This document shows, in pieces, positions 1 to 11,633 of a stretch of 64,000 bases of DNA; positions within the stretch are counted from its first letter, which is position 1; each line of letters opens with the position of its first letter. The notes below the pieces were generated by a model. That model was not told where the DNA came from, ran no database searches, and saw only the letters and a list, made by a program, of their open reading frames with translations. Source of the DNA: Nothopassalora personata (taxonomy: Eukaryota > Ascomycota > Dothideomycetes > Mycosphaerellales > Mycosphaerellaceae). The DNA lies in contig JAVSIV010000059.1 of NCBI GenBank assembly GCA_033816765.1, positions 1 to 64,000 of the forward strand. Direction: 5' to 3'. The position numbers and the translations under genes are program-made.

Positions 1-1116
1 TACAGGCGGTTAAGGGGATACTTAACACTTTTAGCTAAGTCTAGGCTATGTTTCTAAAGTTTCTCTAAAGCATAGTGCTTTTAGGAGACATAGACATCTC
101 CATTCTTTTTACTCTTTAGTTGTATGTCTAGGAAAAGGTTAGTGTTAACAGTTTTAATAGAGTACTTCTTCTTTAGTCTAGCAGTGAACTTGTTAATCTT
201 CTAATTACTGTCGCTAAAGATCTAAAAGTTATCTACATACAGGAGAACTAAAAAATTCTCCCCCTAAAAAAGACATACATTAGAATTAAGTCTCTTTAGG
301 CCTAATTCTTCTAGAGCTTCCTTAGCGTCATAGTACTAGAGGTTTGCAGCTTGTTTCAATCCATATAGTCCCTTCTTAATTTCTAGGACTTTATTAAATA
401 GATCTTTCTTAATAAGTTCTACCCCTTCTAGTAGTTTAATGTATAAAGGTCTATTAATGTTAGGGTTTATAAATGCTATTTTAACATTAATCTGTCTCCT
501 CTTCTAGCCTAGAACTATATATAGGGCTAGGAGAATCCTACTTGTTAGTAGCCTTAGGGTTAGAGCAAAGGTTTTAACATAGTCTGTCCCTTGCTTTTAA
601 GTAAACCCCTTTACTACCCATCTAGCTCTACGCTTCTTAATGGACCTATTAGGAAGATACTTATAGTGTAGGACCCATTTTCCTATAAGCAGTTTCCTAC
701 CCTTAGGGACTTTCTATAATAGGATCTATGCAACATATTCTATGTCTTCTAAGGAGTTGAATTCCTTTCTAATTGCCCTAATGTATTCAGCTCTATTAGG
801 TCTGTTTAATGCTTCAGTTAGGGTGGTAGGATCTGTAAGCTTCTCCTTCTTTACATTATCTATAGCTATTACAGCGAATACTTTCTTAAGTTTACTATAA
901 TCATAATGGGATCTATTCTATCTTAAACTTCTCCTAGTTAGCTTAGGATAGACCTTGGCTTGTTTAGTCTTTATAGGCTTATAAGTCCCATCTCTCTTCC
1001 TCTTACTAATGTGTAGGGTAGGGTAGAATAGTGTCATAGCCTAATTAGGGTCTTCTTACATAGCTAGGGCTATGTCTTCTTAGTGTGGCTCTTTAGACTA
1101 TAAAGTCTAAGGCTTA

Positions 1117-1215
1117 TGCTCTATAGGGGATTGTTTCTAGAGCTAGGTGTGCTCTATAGGAGATTGTTCCTAGAGCTAGGTGTGCTCTATAGGAGACTGT
1201 TCCTAGAGCTAGGTA
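1117..1215 (-). repeat. 33-bp tandem repeat x3 in copia polyprotein
   Basis: Three head-to-tail units of 33 bp start at 1117, 1150 and 1183. The period is 11 codons, so it keeps the polyprotein frame. It sits in the linker between integrase and reverse transcriptase. The units differ by a few transitions (ggggatt, ggagatt, ggagact). Confidence 0.85.
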
Positions 1216-2918
1216 GATATGTCTCTAAATCGTAGACGTAAATCTTCTATCCTATACTCCCCCTAAGACTAATCTTAGTTAGGGGAGTCTTGTTACGAAG
1301 CCCTTTATGTTTTAGGTTAGTTACTATGCTGCTGTAGCTCCCCCTCTAGCTGCACAGCTCCCCTTAAAGGTTTATAGGGTTAGTAACTCGCTTCTAGCTC
1401 GTGTAGCCCTTTATGAGGCATATAAATACCTTTATAGTAAGGGTCCTTAGGGTTATTATAGGGATGTCTAAGGAAGGTGATCTCGTTATCTAGGACAGCA
1501 TGCTTATTACTAGCAGTAAGCTAGGAGCTCTTAACAGTCTACCCTATCTACTCCCCCTAAGCAACCTACTTACCTACAGGGATTTAGTATTGCGAGTTCT
1601 ATAAGAAATCTTTATTAAAAGTTATATAGGGGGAATAGGTTATCTTATAGACCTATTTTCCCTTCTCCTACTATAGCTTCCACAGTAGGTAGTTAGTTAA
1701 TAAACTACCCTAGAATCCTATATACTACTATATGTCCGCCCTTATAGAGAACTTTTTAGACTTAGTGTAATTGTCGTTATGTTTATATACTTTACATCCA
1801 AACCTCCTTACATTCCTTAAGTCTATCTCTTTAACATTAATGCCTAGGTCGTTCTTAAAGTTAATCTATAGTACATTTTTTGTTATTAAGTTAAAGAGGC
1901 GGTTCGTAATATAGTATGCGAAATCCATAGCCTGGGGCTAGAGGTTCTATAGTAAGCTAGAGTCTATAAGTATAGCTCTAGCCTTGTTAATAATAACTTT
2001 ATTCGAAGGTTTAGCAATTCTATTCTACTTAGGTGTATATAGTGATGCAAAATCCCATCTAATCCCTTTATGTTAGGCATGTGTTCTAAGTTTAATGTTG
2101 TTGAATTCCCTACTACTATCTAAGAACCAGATCTTAGGTTTCTTCTTATAGTGGTTCCATATTATAGTAAGCCAAGTCTTAATTGCTATTAAAGCATCAC
2201 TTTTCTTTAGAAGTAGTAAGCACTATCTCATCCTAGTTTTAGTACACGTAAGTATAAGGCAATATGCGTAACTATTATAAGAGAGTAGAGTGATTAGACT
2301 AACTAGGTTAGTATGGATTTTATCTAATGCCTCTAGTGCAGGTCTCCTAGGGATTCTTAAAATAACTCTTTATAACCTTATAAGCTTACAAGTCTTACAA
2401 TGCCCTAACTCTATAGTATTAACATCTTCTAGGCCCTTAACTGCTTCTTTTGTAGTATTGAGTAATGTGCTCCTAATATACCTAAGCCTTTAATGCCATC
2501 TAACTGTGTTAGTTCTTAGCTTAGTAAATGTAAGAGTAGTAAGTCCTTTTAGTACTAATCTATCTTCATTCTTCCTAGAACCCCTCTTAACCCTAAGGTT
2601 CCTAAAGACAATAACATTTTTCATTATCTTAACTAAGCCTACCGGCTTGTCCTTCTAGAGCAGCATTTTAGATGGTCTGTCTAGGTAAACTCTATGTTTC
2701 TTATATAGGAGTTCTATAGAGATTAGTGTTGCATCTAACTCTAGTAAGTAAAGTACATTACGAAGGAGGAGGGTAGTCTCTTAACTAAGATAGTTCTTTA
2801 TAACCTACTCCAATTCTCCTTTAGTCGTAAGAGATCCTTACCTAACGGCCTGTAAGAAGCATATAGGCCTTAGTCTTAGCCTAACATTCTAAAGGTCTGT
2901 AAGATTATTGTAGATATA

Positions 2919-3259
2919 TGTTGCGGTTGGGCCTTGTCCCTCGTCACGTGGGTGGCCTAGGAAGTGTCGATCCTCGATATGTCTCTAAAGTAGTGTGAAC
3001 GAGAGTTCACTACAAGGTTGCAACTTAACACAAGAGTGTTGATTTGAGTTGAGCACGAGGCTCCTATCTACTCGTAAAGAAGCGTCGTCTATATAGTGCC
3101 ATGTCTTGGCGTAACTGATCAGACTGAGCAGACTGATCACTGAGCAGACTGAGCGAACTGATCACTGAGCTGATCAGTCTGAGCGAAGTCGACCTGCTCA
3201 GTTTCGGTCCTTCCCGAAGAATGAGTGGCTGTGGGTTCTTCCTGAACCGAACCGTAACA
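2919..3259 (-). mobile_element. Solo LTR (341 bp) nested in copia
   Basis: Same insertion as 33073-33413, in inverted orientation: TG...CA ends and a 5-bp target duplication (ATATA on this strand). It retains CA/TG dinucleotides, unlike the RIPped copia around it. Confidence 0.85.
3114..3184. repeat. CTGATCA/ACTGAGC short repeat array inside LTR
   Basis: About 70 bp built from alternating, partly palindromic words (CTGATCAG, GACTGAGC, TGATCACTGAGC). TGATCA recurs several times, so the array can fold on itself. It lies in the 5' half of the LTR, upstream of a TATATAG box. Confidence 0.7.
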
Positions 3260-4502
3260 ATATAGAAGGATGTGCCTATATTATAGACTTTGTCTATTAA
3301 TATTAGGTTTAATGCGGCAGCTACTGTCCTTCCTATGCACACTAGTTATGTAACTACAATAGCTACTCTAGACCTCCTATGTAGTTATCTCTAGTCCCTA
3401 TTACTATTAGAGCTATGCTCCTAATTAGATAATAAGTCTAACTAGTTATTAATTGCTGCAGCAATCCTCTTCCTAGGGGATTTGCTACCCTTTACCTTCT
3501 TTACCCTATCCTTTAGGGTGTCTTTACCCTTCTTAGACCTGTTCCTAGGATTCTTCTCTAGATACTACTTATAGCAGTTCGCGTTAGTGTGCTTATGTAA
3601 GTACTGTATGTACTGCTTATTATTATTCTTGCTTAAGAATGCTCTAACAAAGCTATTACTAGGCTTATAGGTGGTAGGTACTTACTCCTTCCTAAGAGTT
3701 GTGAACATTCTCTCTAGGGTAGTTAATTCTAGGGGATTATTGTGTCTCTATGTCCTAAGCTATTCGACATAGGTTAGACCTTTAATAAAGTACAATCTGT
3801 AGATGCTATCTAGGAGGACAAAAGAGGATTTGAGCCTTAACTTGTTATTAACTAGGGAAGATCTAATGAATTGCTCTATAGTAGTCTTGTTATTATTTAC
3901 CTATGCTTAAAAGTCTTTATAGTACTTTAATGTATTAGGTCTTGCAGCATCTAGTTTAATGTGCCTAACTGCCTTTAGAGTATTATATAGATCAATTGTA
4001 ATAACTAGCTTATATATTGCCTTAATCAAATCATACAATTCCTTAGCTAACTTGTCTACATCTCTAAAGTTTAGCCTTAGGGTAGAATCCAATCTAGCTA
4101 TGATAATGCTATATACTTATATGTCCTCTTTCTTCTATCGCTTATAGGTAGCTTTGTATCCTACACTACTAGTGATGTCCTAAGGGGCTTTATTCTAGGC
4201 AGTCTTATCTTAGACATTCTTAGTTACATCTTAGGGTTGATTATAAGCTACCCTATTTAGAGCGTACTTTAGGTCAACCTAGTCTAGATTATGGATCACG
4301 TATCTAACTAGATCCTTCTCTAGCAGTACGCTAATTAGTATAGATTTCTATGCCTAGAACTACACGCCTTTCCTAAGTACCTAGTTGTCCTTAGCGGATC
4401 TTACTAGGTTGCTAGAGGTGTTGTTTCTAAACTCTATACCTAGTCTAGCTCTTTTAGATGCTGTACCACAGTACTAGTGCTTAGTGCCGATCTCCTATAG
4501 TA

Positions 4503-4821
4503 GTTCTTAAATCGATTAGGTAGTTGTCCGTTGTCCGTGAAACAAATACGAGTCCGCTAGCAAGGCAAGCTAATCCTTAATGGAGCTTCGATAACGATTC
4601 AGGTTTCAAATTGGATAGGCAGAGGAGCACCCGGGCTTATAACCTATTGTAGATAGGTATTTAACGAGTATAAGCTTCTAGATTGAAACGATAGGGTAGA
4701 TTAGTAACCCTTATGAATTGCCACAAGGTGTGAGACTATCTAGCTACAGAAAACAGTGTGATATAGTGTGTGTGTGCCAAGTCCTGACTAACATAGACCT
4801 TGGTCACCTGATTCACAACAA
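4503..4821. other. Copia leader/LTR side and transition out of RIPped DNA
   Basis: No gene seen. Upstream side of the copia Gag region; it includes a small TTGTCCG duplication near 4523-4536. CA/TG content returns to normal from about 4740, which marks the edge of the RIP-affected repeat. The copia LTR should lie here but its ends could not be defined. Confidence 0.5.
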
Positions 4822-5037
4822 ATGGCAGACCGTAATCAGCACTCTGGACTCCGTGGCAAACTTGCTGTCGAACACCGGACTTTAGTGCCAACGGCCGCCG
4901 TTGAAACTATTCTAAAATACCAAATTTGTGATCCACAGATGAAAGGTTAGGATTTCATGATCATTGTCGATGGATTTGGTGATGGGACAGTGCAGCAGAG
5001 GGTTGCGCGATCCGCTAAAACTCGTTATCATCAATGA
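4822..5037 (+). pseudogene. Short reading frame (71 codons, one internal TAG), unknown
   Basis: ATG at 4822 in a good fungal context (CACAACAAATGG). The frame runs 42 codons to a TAG at 4948-4950, then 28 more to a TGA ending at 5037. The sequence around it is not RIPped. No domain recognised; it begins M-A-D-R-N-Q-H-S-G-L. It could be the relic of a small gene, a first exon or chance. The identical frame occurs in every U copy. Confidence 0.25.
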
Positions 5038-5276
5038 AGCCGCCAGCGTCTCTTACAGCCTGGCGCTGTGAAGCCAATTAGTCCAACTCTTGGCATTGAG
5101 CTTGTCGTTGAGCTTCTTCGGCGTGCTGTCACTCTCGGCGCTTCATGCTGCTCGGTCCCTATTCAAGCGAGCAAAAGGGTCGGGACTCCTCCATGTAGGG
5201 TAACCCATGTCTCAGCGTAATTACATAGAAACTTCCTACACATAGCGCACCACAATAACGACCTCTACACACACAA
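5038..5276. other. Un-RIPped upstream region of the 733-codon gene
   Basis: No gene. Normal CA/TG content. Contains at 5159-5187 a 29-bp word (27/29 identical) that also occurs at 11886-11914 in the G block. Probably holds the promoter of the gene starting at 5277. Confidence 0.4.
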
Positions 5277-7478
5277 ATGACTACATATTCCGATTGTACT
5301 ACGTTGTCTAAGGCCACAGAAAGAAAAAGTAGTCCAAAAGGTCCAGATTTCAGCCCACTAACACCCCCGGCGCATACCTCGAAGATACACGATCTTACCC
5401 GTTCCTCACTACCTCCATTGCCTCCTGGCTACGCAACACGCACTATCGCCGAGACTCAGGGCTTCACGAACACACAGTTGTGCGACTTCTCGCTGCCACC
5501 GCTGCCTCCGGAGACATAGTTTAAGTACGAGGAAGAGCTATTAGAGTCTAATTAAGAACTACCTACTCCTAGGCAGTCCTACGATCCTGTAGAAGACGCA
5601 TTACAACGTAACCAGTTGCGCTGGCTTAAGGACGACACGAGCGACGATTTAGATAAGGATTATTAGCGTAGAATGCATACTCGAAGAATGGCTGCCCTAG
5701 CAGAGACTTAGCTTAGGCAGGGTGTATTAGAACTAGCGAAAAACACGGCTAAATCAGGCTCTGAGGCATACGCGACACCCGTGGCTAGTAGCGCGAAGCC
5801 GGTGAAGTTGAAGCTTAGTAAGCAGCTAGTTGTTACTACGTCGATTAAGCCTTAATAACCGACCCCTCTAACAGCGGAAAAGAGGCTAGCTCTACCTAGT
5901 AAGGAACTATTAACTAAGAAGCCTAAGAAGTCTAGAAAAACATAGGTATCATCTACACAATCGCAGTATGTCGCCCTATTAAGAAGCAAGTTAAACGGTT
6001 AAGAAATGCGTCTACCATCGCCGCCGAAAGAACCTATTATTTCATTAACTAGAGCTAAGTCTATTACGGTAACACCCGCACCCTTAATCGCTACTCGGCC
6101 TTTAGTAACGCTACGACCCTTAGCAACGCTAGCTCCATTAACGCCGTAATTAGATCTAGTCCGTGTTAAGTTAACAGTTGTGTTTAATAAGAAGGAACTT
6201 CCCCCTATTAGTAGCATCTACTATAGCGATATTAGTGCTATTACTAGGCTTATAAGGAAGTTAGAGCATTAAGCGAAGGTATACGTAGACTCTAAGGGCA
6301 TGTAATACTTCATGTTATTAAGGCTAGCGTTACTTAAGGCTAAGAAGCACGGCTACGTAGTAGATACTAACTAGTTTAAACTTACTAAGTCTATTAACTT
6401 CACGATTAATGTAGAACCCTTCCTTAAGTTATAGTAGAACATAAAGCGTTCTATAACACTCTATATTACTAAGAAATAGACTAACGTACCTACTGTACTA
6501 GGCTCGTCGCTACCGCTGTTACCGTAAGAGACATTCGAAGAGTCCTTATAACCGGAGCCTACTACGAAGCAGCTAAATAAGAAGCAAACTACGAAGGCTA
6601 ACATAGCTATTATTAACGCGTTCGACAAGACACTAATAACACGTAAGGACTATTAGAAGCTCCTAGTTATGCATCGCTACGAAGACAAGTAGTACAATAA
6701 TAAGAAGTCTAAGGGCACTGGTCTAATAGGCTATCTTATTAAGGAAGGTAAGCACTATGCTATTAAAGGCGGTCACATGCAAGAATAGTATAGACGCATT
6801 AAGGTAGCACGTGAATCTAGTAAGGACGGCGTAGCTAAGGTTCTACTATCTATAATGCCTTCTAATATTGCAGTTAAAGTTAGAGGCATGTATAAGACTT
6901 CTATACTAAGGAGAAGTAAGAATAACTCACCTAACGACACGCTAACACCGTCGATAGTAGGTAGTGAACCTATTGTAGCATCTACGCCGTCCGCAGTACC
7001 TCCGGTACTACTATATTATAGCTATTAGTATCCGCCTATGATACCGTAATATTATAGTAGCTAGCTACCTTAATTACCCTTAGTAACGTTACTAGCTTAT
7101 CTAACTAACTATCTGACTCCTTATCTAACTTAATAACGATACGATAAATCGTCTCCGCCGCCTTAGGGCATCAACATAGAAACACGCTAAGAAGTGCGCT
7201 CTTTCTATAACTAGATAGCTAAACGTAACAGTAATATAGCTCCGGCAATCCTTACTATAAAGGAGAAGCTATTTAAGGAGTTCTACACCCTCTTAATACT
7301 AAAGAAAGAGACGGATAGTAAGTTAGTAAAGCTTATTAAACAGAAGGGTATAAGAGACGTAATCTATAAGCAGTTGCCGCGATATATCGCTACTAAAGGT
7401 GCTAGGGATATCGCTTAGTTAATAAGCAGTAACGACGGCCTATTTGTAAGTTAAGGGTACGCTATTGTAGGGTCATGA
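5277..7478 (+). pseudogene. 733-codon gene of unknown function, inactivated by RIP
   Basis: One frame runs from ATG 5277 (context ACACAAATGA) to TGA 7476-7478, exactly 734 codons, with no frameshift and about 30 internal stops, all TAG or TAA as expected from CAG, CAA or TGG after RIP. TGA is not made this way, so the last one is taken as the true stop. Codons 1-80 have no stop and normal base use (Pro-rich, with S-L-P-P-L-P-P twice); stops begin at codon 81. The rest is Lys/Arg/Pro-rich, with a basic stretch near codons 205-225, a Tyr/Pro-rich stretch near 580-600, and a helical-looking C-terminus (K-G-I-R-D-V-I-Y-K-Q-L-P-R-Y). No domain recognised. It could be a dispersed host gene family or a transposon accessory gene. 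Confidence 0.7.
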
Positions 7479-8113
7479 GGTAGCGTTACGGCTTGCTAGA
7501 TTTAAGATGTTTCTCGCATTACTACGACATAGAAAAAAATCATATAAACAAACGGACAATACGAGCTTCTTTAGCGGTATCGAAATATATAGTGAGCATA
7601 CAATGTATATTTCTCCAGTGGTTATAGTTATGTTATTCTCATAGGGTAGGCTAGCTATAGTGTTATAAGCGTAGCCTCGAGGCATTAACTAGGGAGCTAA
7701 GACCTATCTAGACCCTAACGGGTAAGCCCGACACTAGCGCGAAGCCGGCTTTTTGCATCTTCGTAGCTACACTAGCACCGCACAACACAACTCTTTATTA
7801 TGAAATACGTTTCACGCATCGATTAAGTGTAGTGCGTATAAAATAAAAAAATAATTACGTTCGTAGCTACTATAGTTGTCGAGTTCTTAAAATCTATTGT
7901 TTTAGACCCTAGCTAGTAAGCTTGTAACTTCAACTCTAGCTCGAACTACGACTAAGGTACGGCTTTAGGGCATAACTTTTTATAAGACGATTCGAGATTA
8001 ACATAACTATAGTAGATATAAACAAGCGGTTTTTTTATAATTTACCGACGACATATTTAAGATGATTGCGCGTTTAAAATGAATACATATGTCGTTACAA
8101 CACCTTCGTGTGT
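7479..8113. other. AT-rich RIPped spacer, no gene seen
   Basis: 635 bp between the 733-codon relic and the mariner element. TA-rich with A/T runs. A 70-codon open frame on the minus strand (7473-7685) overlaps the stop of the relic and has no coding signature. No terminal repeats that would make relic plus spacer a defined transposon were found. Confidence 0.5.
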
Positions 8114-9320
8114 TGCGCGAAGCCTAGCGGATCGCCGTAAAGCGCGCTAGCCGGGGCAAGCCGTAACTGTAGCTTTAGATAAAGTACTAGCGATAGTAAG
8201 GTTAATATCGCGGCTACTACAACTCTAACTAACTTAATACAACTTACGCTAGATTTACCGTATTAACTTCTACCTTATTCATTACAAATCTATCGTTAAA
8301 AGCGCCGGATCGACCGTATAGCCCTCCTTAAGAACGTAACAACTGCGAAAGATCGCGCTATAGTCGATGCCGTGCGACTAGTCTTTATAGGCCGCCTTAA
8401 GAAACACCTTGAACTTAGCCTACTAGTTATGTTCACTATACTCCGGCATTATATAAGCATGCTGCCTAATCCACCTTTTTAGTAAGCGAAACGTCTTCTT
8501 AATTAGATTATAATCCGGTAAGTACGGCGGTAGAAACAGTATCCTTACGCTAGCCTCTTAACATATAGCTTCGATATCGACACGATCGTATGTTACGCAG
8601 TTGTCTATAACAATGACTAACCGTGGCGTAGGGTAGCGGCTACACTACGGTAGCACGTATAGCATTAACTATTCGATGAAATCTACCTTCTTTACGCTAC
8701 TAGGCTTAATTAGCGGATTCGCTAGATATCCCTTAACACTATATACCGGCAACACGGTAAATCGCTCGCTGTAGTAAAGGTGTTAAGGATCGTATACCGG
8801 CATGCCTCGAGGACTCTAACTACGTGTCCGATAGGCTAGCTTATTACTATAGTATGTCTTATCGATATACACCAATTAGTCCTCCTTATGTTGCTGTAAC
8901 AGGCCTTCGAACATCGCCCTCACCATAGGGTTACGCTACTCCGTAATGCGTAAGATCTTCTTCTTCGTAAAGTCCTTACTGCCTAGTAGTCGACTTATAG
9001 TCTATTTCGACACGAGAACACCGAATTCAGCGTGTAAGAAGTACACCAATTCCTCGGCCTAATATGTGCTCTTTTCTACGACTAGATCTAGTAACCAGTC
9101 GCGTATATATGGTTCGATTAACCGTGGTCTACCGCCCTTAGCTAGCTATACTGTTCTAGTCTCTTTAAAGCGCTTGATTCGCAACTAGATAGCACTGCGC
9201 GACCCCCTGTTATCTGCTAACAACAACTGAACTACTGCAGGTCTAGCCTAATCGTCTTCGAGACACTATTAAATAAGGTTCTGATCTTGGACGGATAATG
9301 GCGCTATAGGGGGTCGCGCA
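8114..9320 (-). mobile_element. Tc1/mariner (IS630-type) element, RIP-killed
   Basis: Inverted copy of the element at 12094-13300 (x pairs with 21414-x). Its 5' terminus on the minus strand is at 9320, where host gene 1 begins abruptly, without the flank seen beside the other copies. Confidence 0.85.
8282..9307 (-). pseudogene. DDE transposase relic (341 codons)
   Basis: Same frame and same stop positions as the copy at 12107-13132, where the domains are described. Confidence 0.85.
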
Positions 9321-9786
9321 GCAGGCCGAGCGTGAGCCGAAGAGGAGTCAGAGGCCGAGAACAAGATCGCGATCCCGAAGCTTTACACACCGCAACGATG
9401 ACAAGCCCCCAGCGGTGCGCGAGCCGTGTCCACTTTCGATTGCCTCTCACAACGAGAACGATACAGAACCCCAGCCGAAACCCATCAAGATGTCAAGGAC
9501 AGCCGCCATCCTTGCAAAACGACGAGAAGCGGAAAAGAAAGCCAAAGAAGATGGCATCTCGCCGGAGAAGCAGATCAAGCAAGAGCTAAAGTCACAAGTC
9601 CGCACGAAAGAGGAGCTAGCTAGCCAGACTCAAGGCAGACAGATCAAGCGGGAGCCATGTCCGTCGCCTGTCCGACAAGCTTTGGCGTCCAAATCCATGG
9701 CTCAACGCAGAGCGGCGCGAGCAAAGCAACAAGCAGAAGAGAAGCAAAGGAGCAAGATCGATGACATTCCAACTTTCTTGTATTGA
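9321..9786 (+). pseudogene. Gene 1, 3' fragment (codons 285-438)
   Basis: Matches 41804-42269 of the complete gene (offset 32483). It starts at the third base of codon 284, directly against the last base of the inverted mariner element, so promoter, start codon and the conserved central motif are missing. The C-terminal end D-D-I-P-T-F-L-Y is intact. Unlikely to be expressed as a functional protein. Confidence 0.85.
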
Positions 9787-9904
9787 GAGGATTTTGGATA
9801 AGGTACTGTCTGTTCTGGATGGAATATGCTAAAGATACTCCCACTGCCAAAGCTCTGACGAAATGCATTCCTTCCAATTTCCAGCATCCATCTCAATCTC
9901 CCAT

Positions 9905-10648
9905 CTACCACTTCTCCAACATAGGCCTAATGTCAATCTCATTCGTAAAACACCGTCGACTCTGCGTATGCAAATTCCAATAACTCTCCGCAATATCGTC
10001 CGCCCCAATCTTCGCCTCCGGTGGCGAGTCCTTCAACCACTCCTTCGTACGTGGAATGTCAATAATTCCATCAATCACCGCATGTGCGACGTGGACGCCC
10101 TTGGAAGCAAACTCTTTCGCGATGGAGGTGGAGAGGGCTCGTAAAGCGAATTTAGAGGATGCGAACGAGCTCATCAGAGCGTTGGCTTTGACGGACGCGG
10201 TGGCGCCGGTGAAGATGAGGGTTGGTGGGTACTGCGCCCCCTTGTCCTCTGCATGCTTCAACAGTAATGGCAGTGCATTCTGCGAGAAGATAAATGCGCC
10301 TTTTACGGAGACTTCATGACCCTGTTGGAATTCTTCCACACTCTGTTCCAGGATCCCTTTCCGGACGAAGTTGCCAGAGGCATTGAAGATTGCTGCCGCT
10401 GCTGGGGCATCGCCGTATTCTTGTCTTATTTTGGAGAAGGCGTTCTTTACGGACTCCTCGGAGGAGACGTCGGTGCTGATTCCGATGGCTTTTCCGCCAT
10501 TGCTGTTGATCTCTTGCGCGAGAGATTCGTAGTTCTCGGCGGAGCGGGCAAGAAGCACGACTGGGTAGGATTTGGAGAAGCGCCGGGCTACTGCTGCGCC
10601 GGTTCCAGGACCGACGCCCGCGACTATGGCGATGGCTTTGGTGGTCAT
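9905..10648 (-). CDS. Short-chain dehydrogenase/reductase (copy 1, intact)
   Basis: 247 residues, identical in translation to the copy at 42388-43131, where the motifs are described. Downstream neighbour is the gene 1 fragment, convergent, 118 bp between stops. Whether it is a real second copy depends on whether the fold-back joins at 9320 and 17549 are genuine. Confidence 0.85.
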   Translation of the reverse strand: MTTKAIAIVAGVGPGTGAAVARRFSKSYPVVLLARSAENYESLAQEINSNGGKAIGISTDVSSEESVKNAFSKIRQEYGDAPAAAAIFNASGNFVRKGILEQSVEEFQQGHEVSVKGAFIFSQNALPLLLKHAEDKGAQYPPTLIFTGATASVKANALMSSFASSKFALRALSTSIAKEFASKGVHVAHAVIDGIIDIPRTKEWLKDSPPEAKIGADDIAESYWNLHTQSRRCFTNEIDIRPMLEKW

Positions 10649-10979
10649 GGTTGTTGTTACGGGTGTGAGGTGGAGGGAGAGTTGGGTTATGCGGGGATGA
10701 GTGGTGGAAGACAGGTTGATGGTGGGTGTGGTGGAGATATTGGGGTGGTATGAGGGAGAGGTTGAGTACGAGGTGACTTGCCTATAAGAATGTAAAGCTG
10801 TGGTGGAGCTCGATGAGATGAGGTCACTGCTACCCCGGTTGAAGGATCGGACCATTAGTCTTTCCGTGACGGACAGGTTTCGATGTTGTTCACACGGTCG
10901 AGGGCGACGACGCTGAGTTCAATTGCTTTGTGCTTTGCTACCCGTATCTATAACGTTCTCACGCAACGCCACACAGCAA
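10649..10979. other. SDR upstream region
   Basis: 5' side of the SDR gene. The SDR frame stays open upstream to 10855 but is probably leader. No other gene seen. Confidence 0.4.
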
Positions 10980-11633
10980 CTATGAAGATGAGGCACCCTG
11001 GCCGCCCGAACCATTCGCGAGCCTTCCACCAGGGCAGTACGTGCTAATCTGGAACGTGTCCACAGCCCAAGCAATGCTGTTGAACTCGAACAGGGACTTG
11101 TAAATCTGGCCGTTTCTATCTAAGTACAGCTTTTGGATGCCACTGACCGGGTATCGCCCACTGCCAACGACAGTCAATTCCCACGACCAGATAATGACCG
11201 TGCCTGCGCAAAGGATTTCCTTCGTCTTGAGGCCATCGTATGGCGGTGGCTTGAAAGTGTTGGCTCGCTGGATGTTGCTGATCCACTCTGTGCGGTTATT
11301 GGACTCTGGTGTGCCGTCGAGCTGCGAGAGGAGATTAGCACCGAGTCGATCCGTCTTGGGGAAGCAGCGTACAGGTTCACCGAGTAGCGAGCGAACAGAC
11401 TCGCTGAAGTCTTGGTAGTTGGGTGCAATGATCTGTTGGGCGAGCTGGTATGGCGTCTTGCCGTTGTATGAGTCGTTGCGGAGGATTGATGCATATTTGT
11501 CGATGATCACGCCGGCGTTCTGGCAGGCTTGCTGATCACGACCACCGCCGTGGTCGACGCCACCGTACCTGGGAGGTGAGAGTGATGTTGCTGCAGCGAG
11601 AGCGCCGAGGGAGAGCGTGAGGAGGAACTTCAT
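10980..11633 (-). CDS. Secreted NTF2-like protein (copy 1)
   Basis: 217 residues, identical to the copy at 43463-44116, where it is described. Upstream region, including the TATA-like box near 11722, is also the same. Confidence 0.85.
   Translation of the reverse strand: MKFLLTLSLGALAAATSLSPPRYGGVDHGGGRDQQACQNAGVIIDKYASILRNDSYNGKTPYQLAQQIIAPNYQDFSESVRSLLGEPVRCFPKTDRLGANLLSQLDGTPESNNRTEWISNIQRANTFKPPPYDGLKTKEILCAGTVIIWSWELTVVGSGRYPVSGIQKLYLDRNGQIYKSLFEFNSIAWAVDTFQISTYCPGGRLANGSGGQGASSS

Larger units (their letters stand above)
1..4502 (-). mobile_element. Ty1/copia retrotransposon, RIP-killed, 3' end outside window
   Basis: This is the reverse complement of the fuller element at 31830-37212 (x pairs with 36332-x), where the domains are described. 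Read on the minus strand it holds the Gag part (right), the H-C-K-T-C pre-integrase remnant near 2390-2402, the integrase core near 2010-2130, and the reverse transcriptase with a YVDN box near 230-243. The RNase H part lies beyond the left edge. Every domain is broken by TAG/TAA codons of RIP type. A 341-bp solo LTR is nested at 2919-3259. The right limit is approximate because no LTR of the copia element itself could be recognised. Confidence 0.85.
3865..9320 (+). repeat. Left arm of 5.46-kb inverted repeat
   Basis: Positions x and 21414-x are complementary from 3865/17549 to 9320/12094. Every open frame in the two arms translates identically, RIP stops included. The 2.77-kb spacer carries G copy 1. 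The arm ends at the mariner terminus (inner end) and at a copia/solo-LTR join (outer end, at 17549 in the partner). Confidence 0.9.

Noticed and set aside
1117..1215. CRISPR-like array
   Set aside because: Units are contiguous with no spacers, in frame in a retrotransposon, in a eukaryotic genome.
3064..3342. 92-codon minus frame
   Set aside because: Chance fusion of copia Gag frame with the inserted 341-bp LTR.
7473..7685. 70-codon minus frame between relic and mariner
   Set aside because: Lies in RIPped spacer, overlaps the 733-codon stop, no domain; persists only because the DNA is copied.
10316..10753. 145-codon plus-strand frame, repeated in each G block
   Set aside because: Antisense shadow of the SDR gene; composition follows the SDR codons and no protein features are present.
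11133..11494. Three overlapping frames of 84-106 codons
   Set aside because: Other-frame shadows of the secreted-protein gene.
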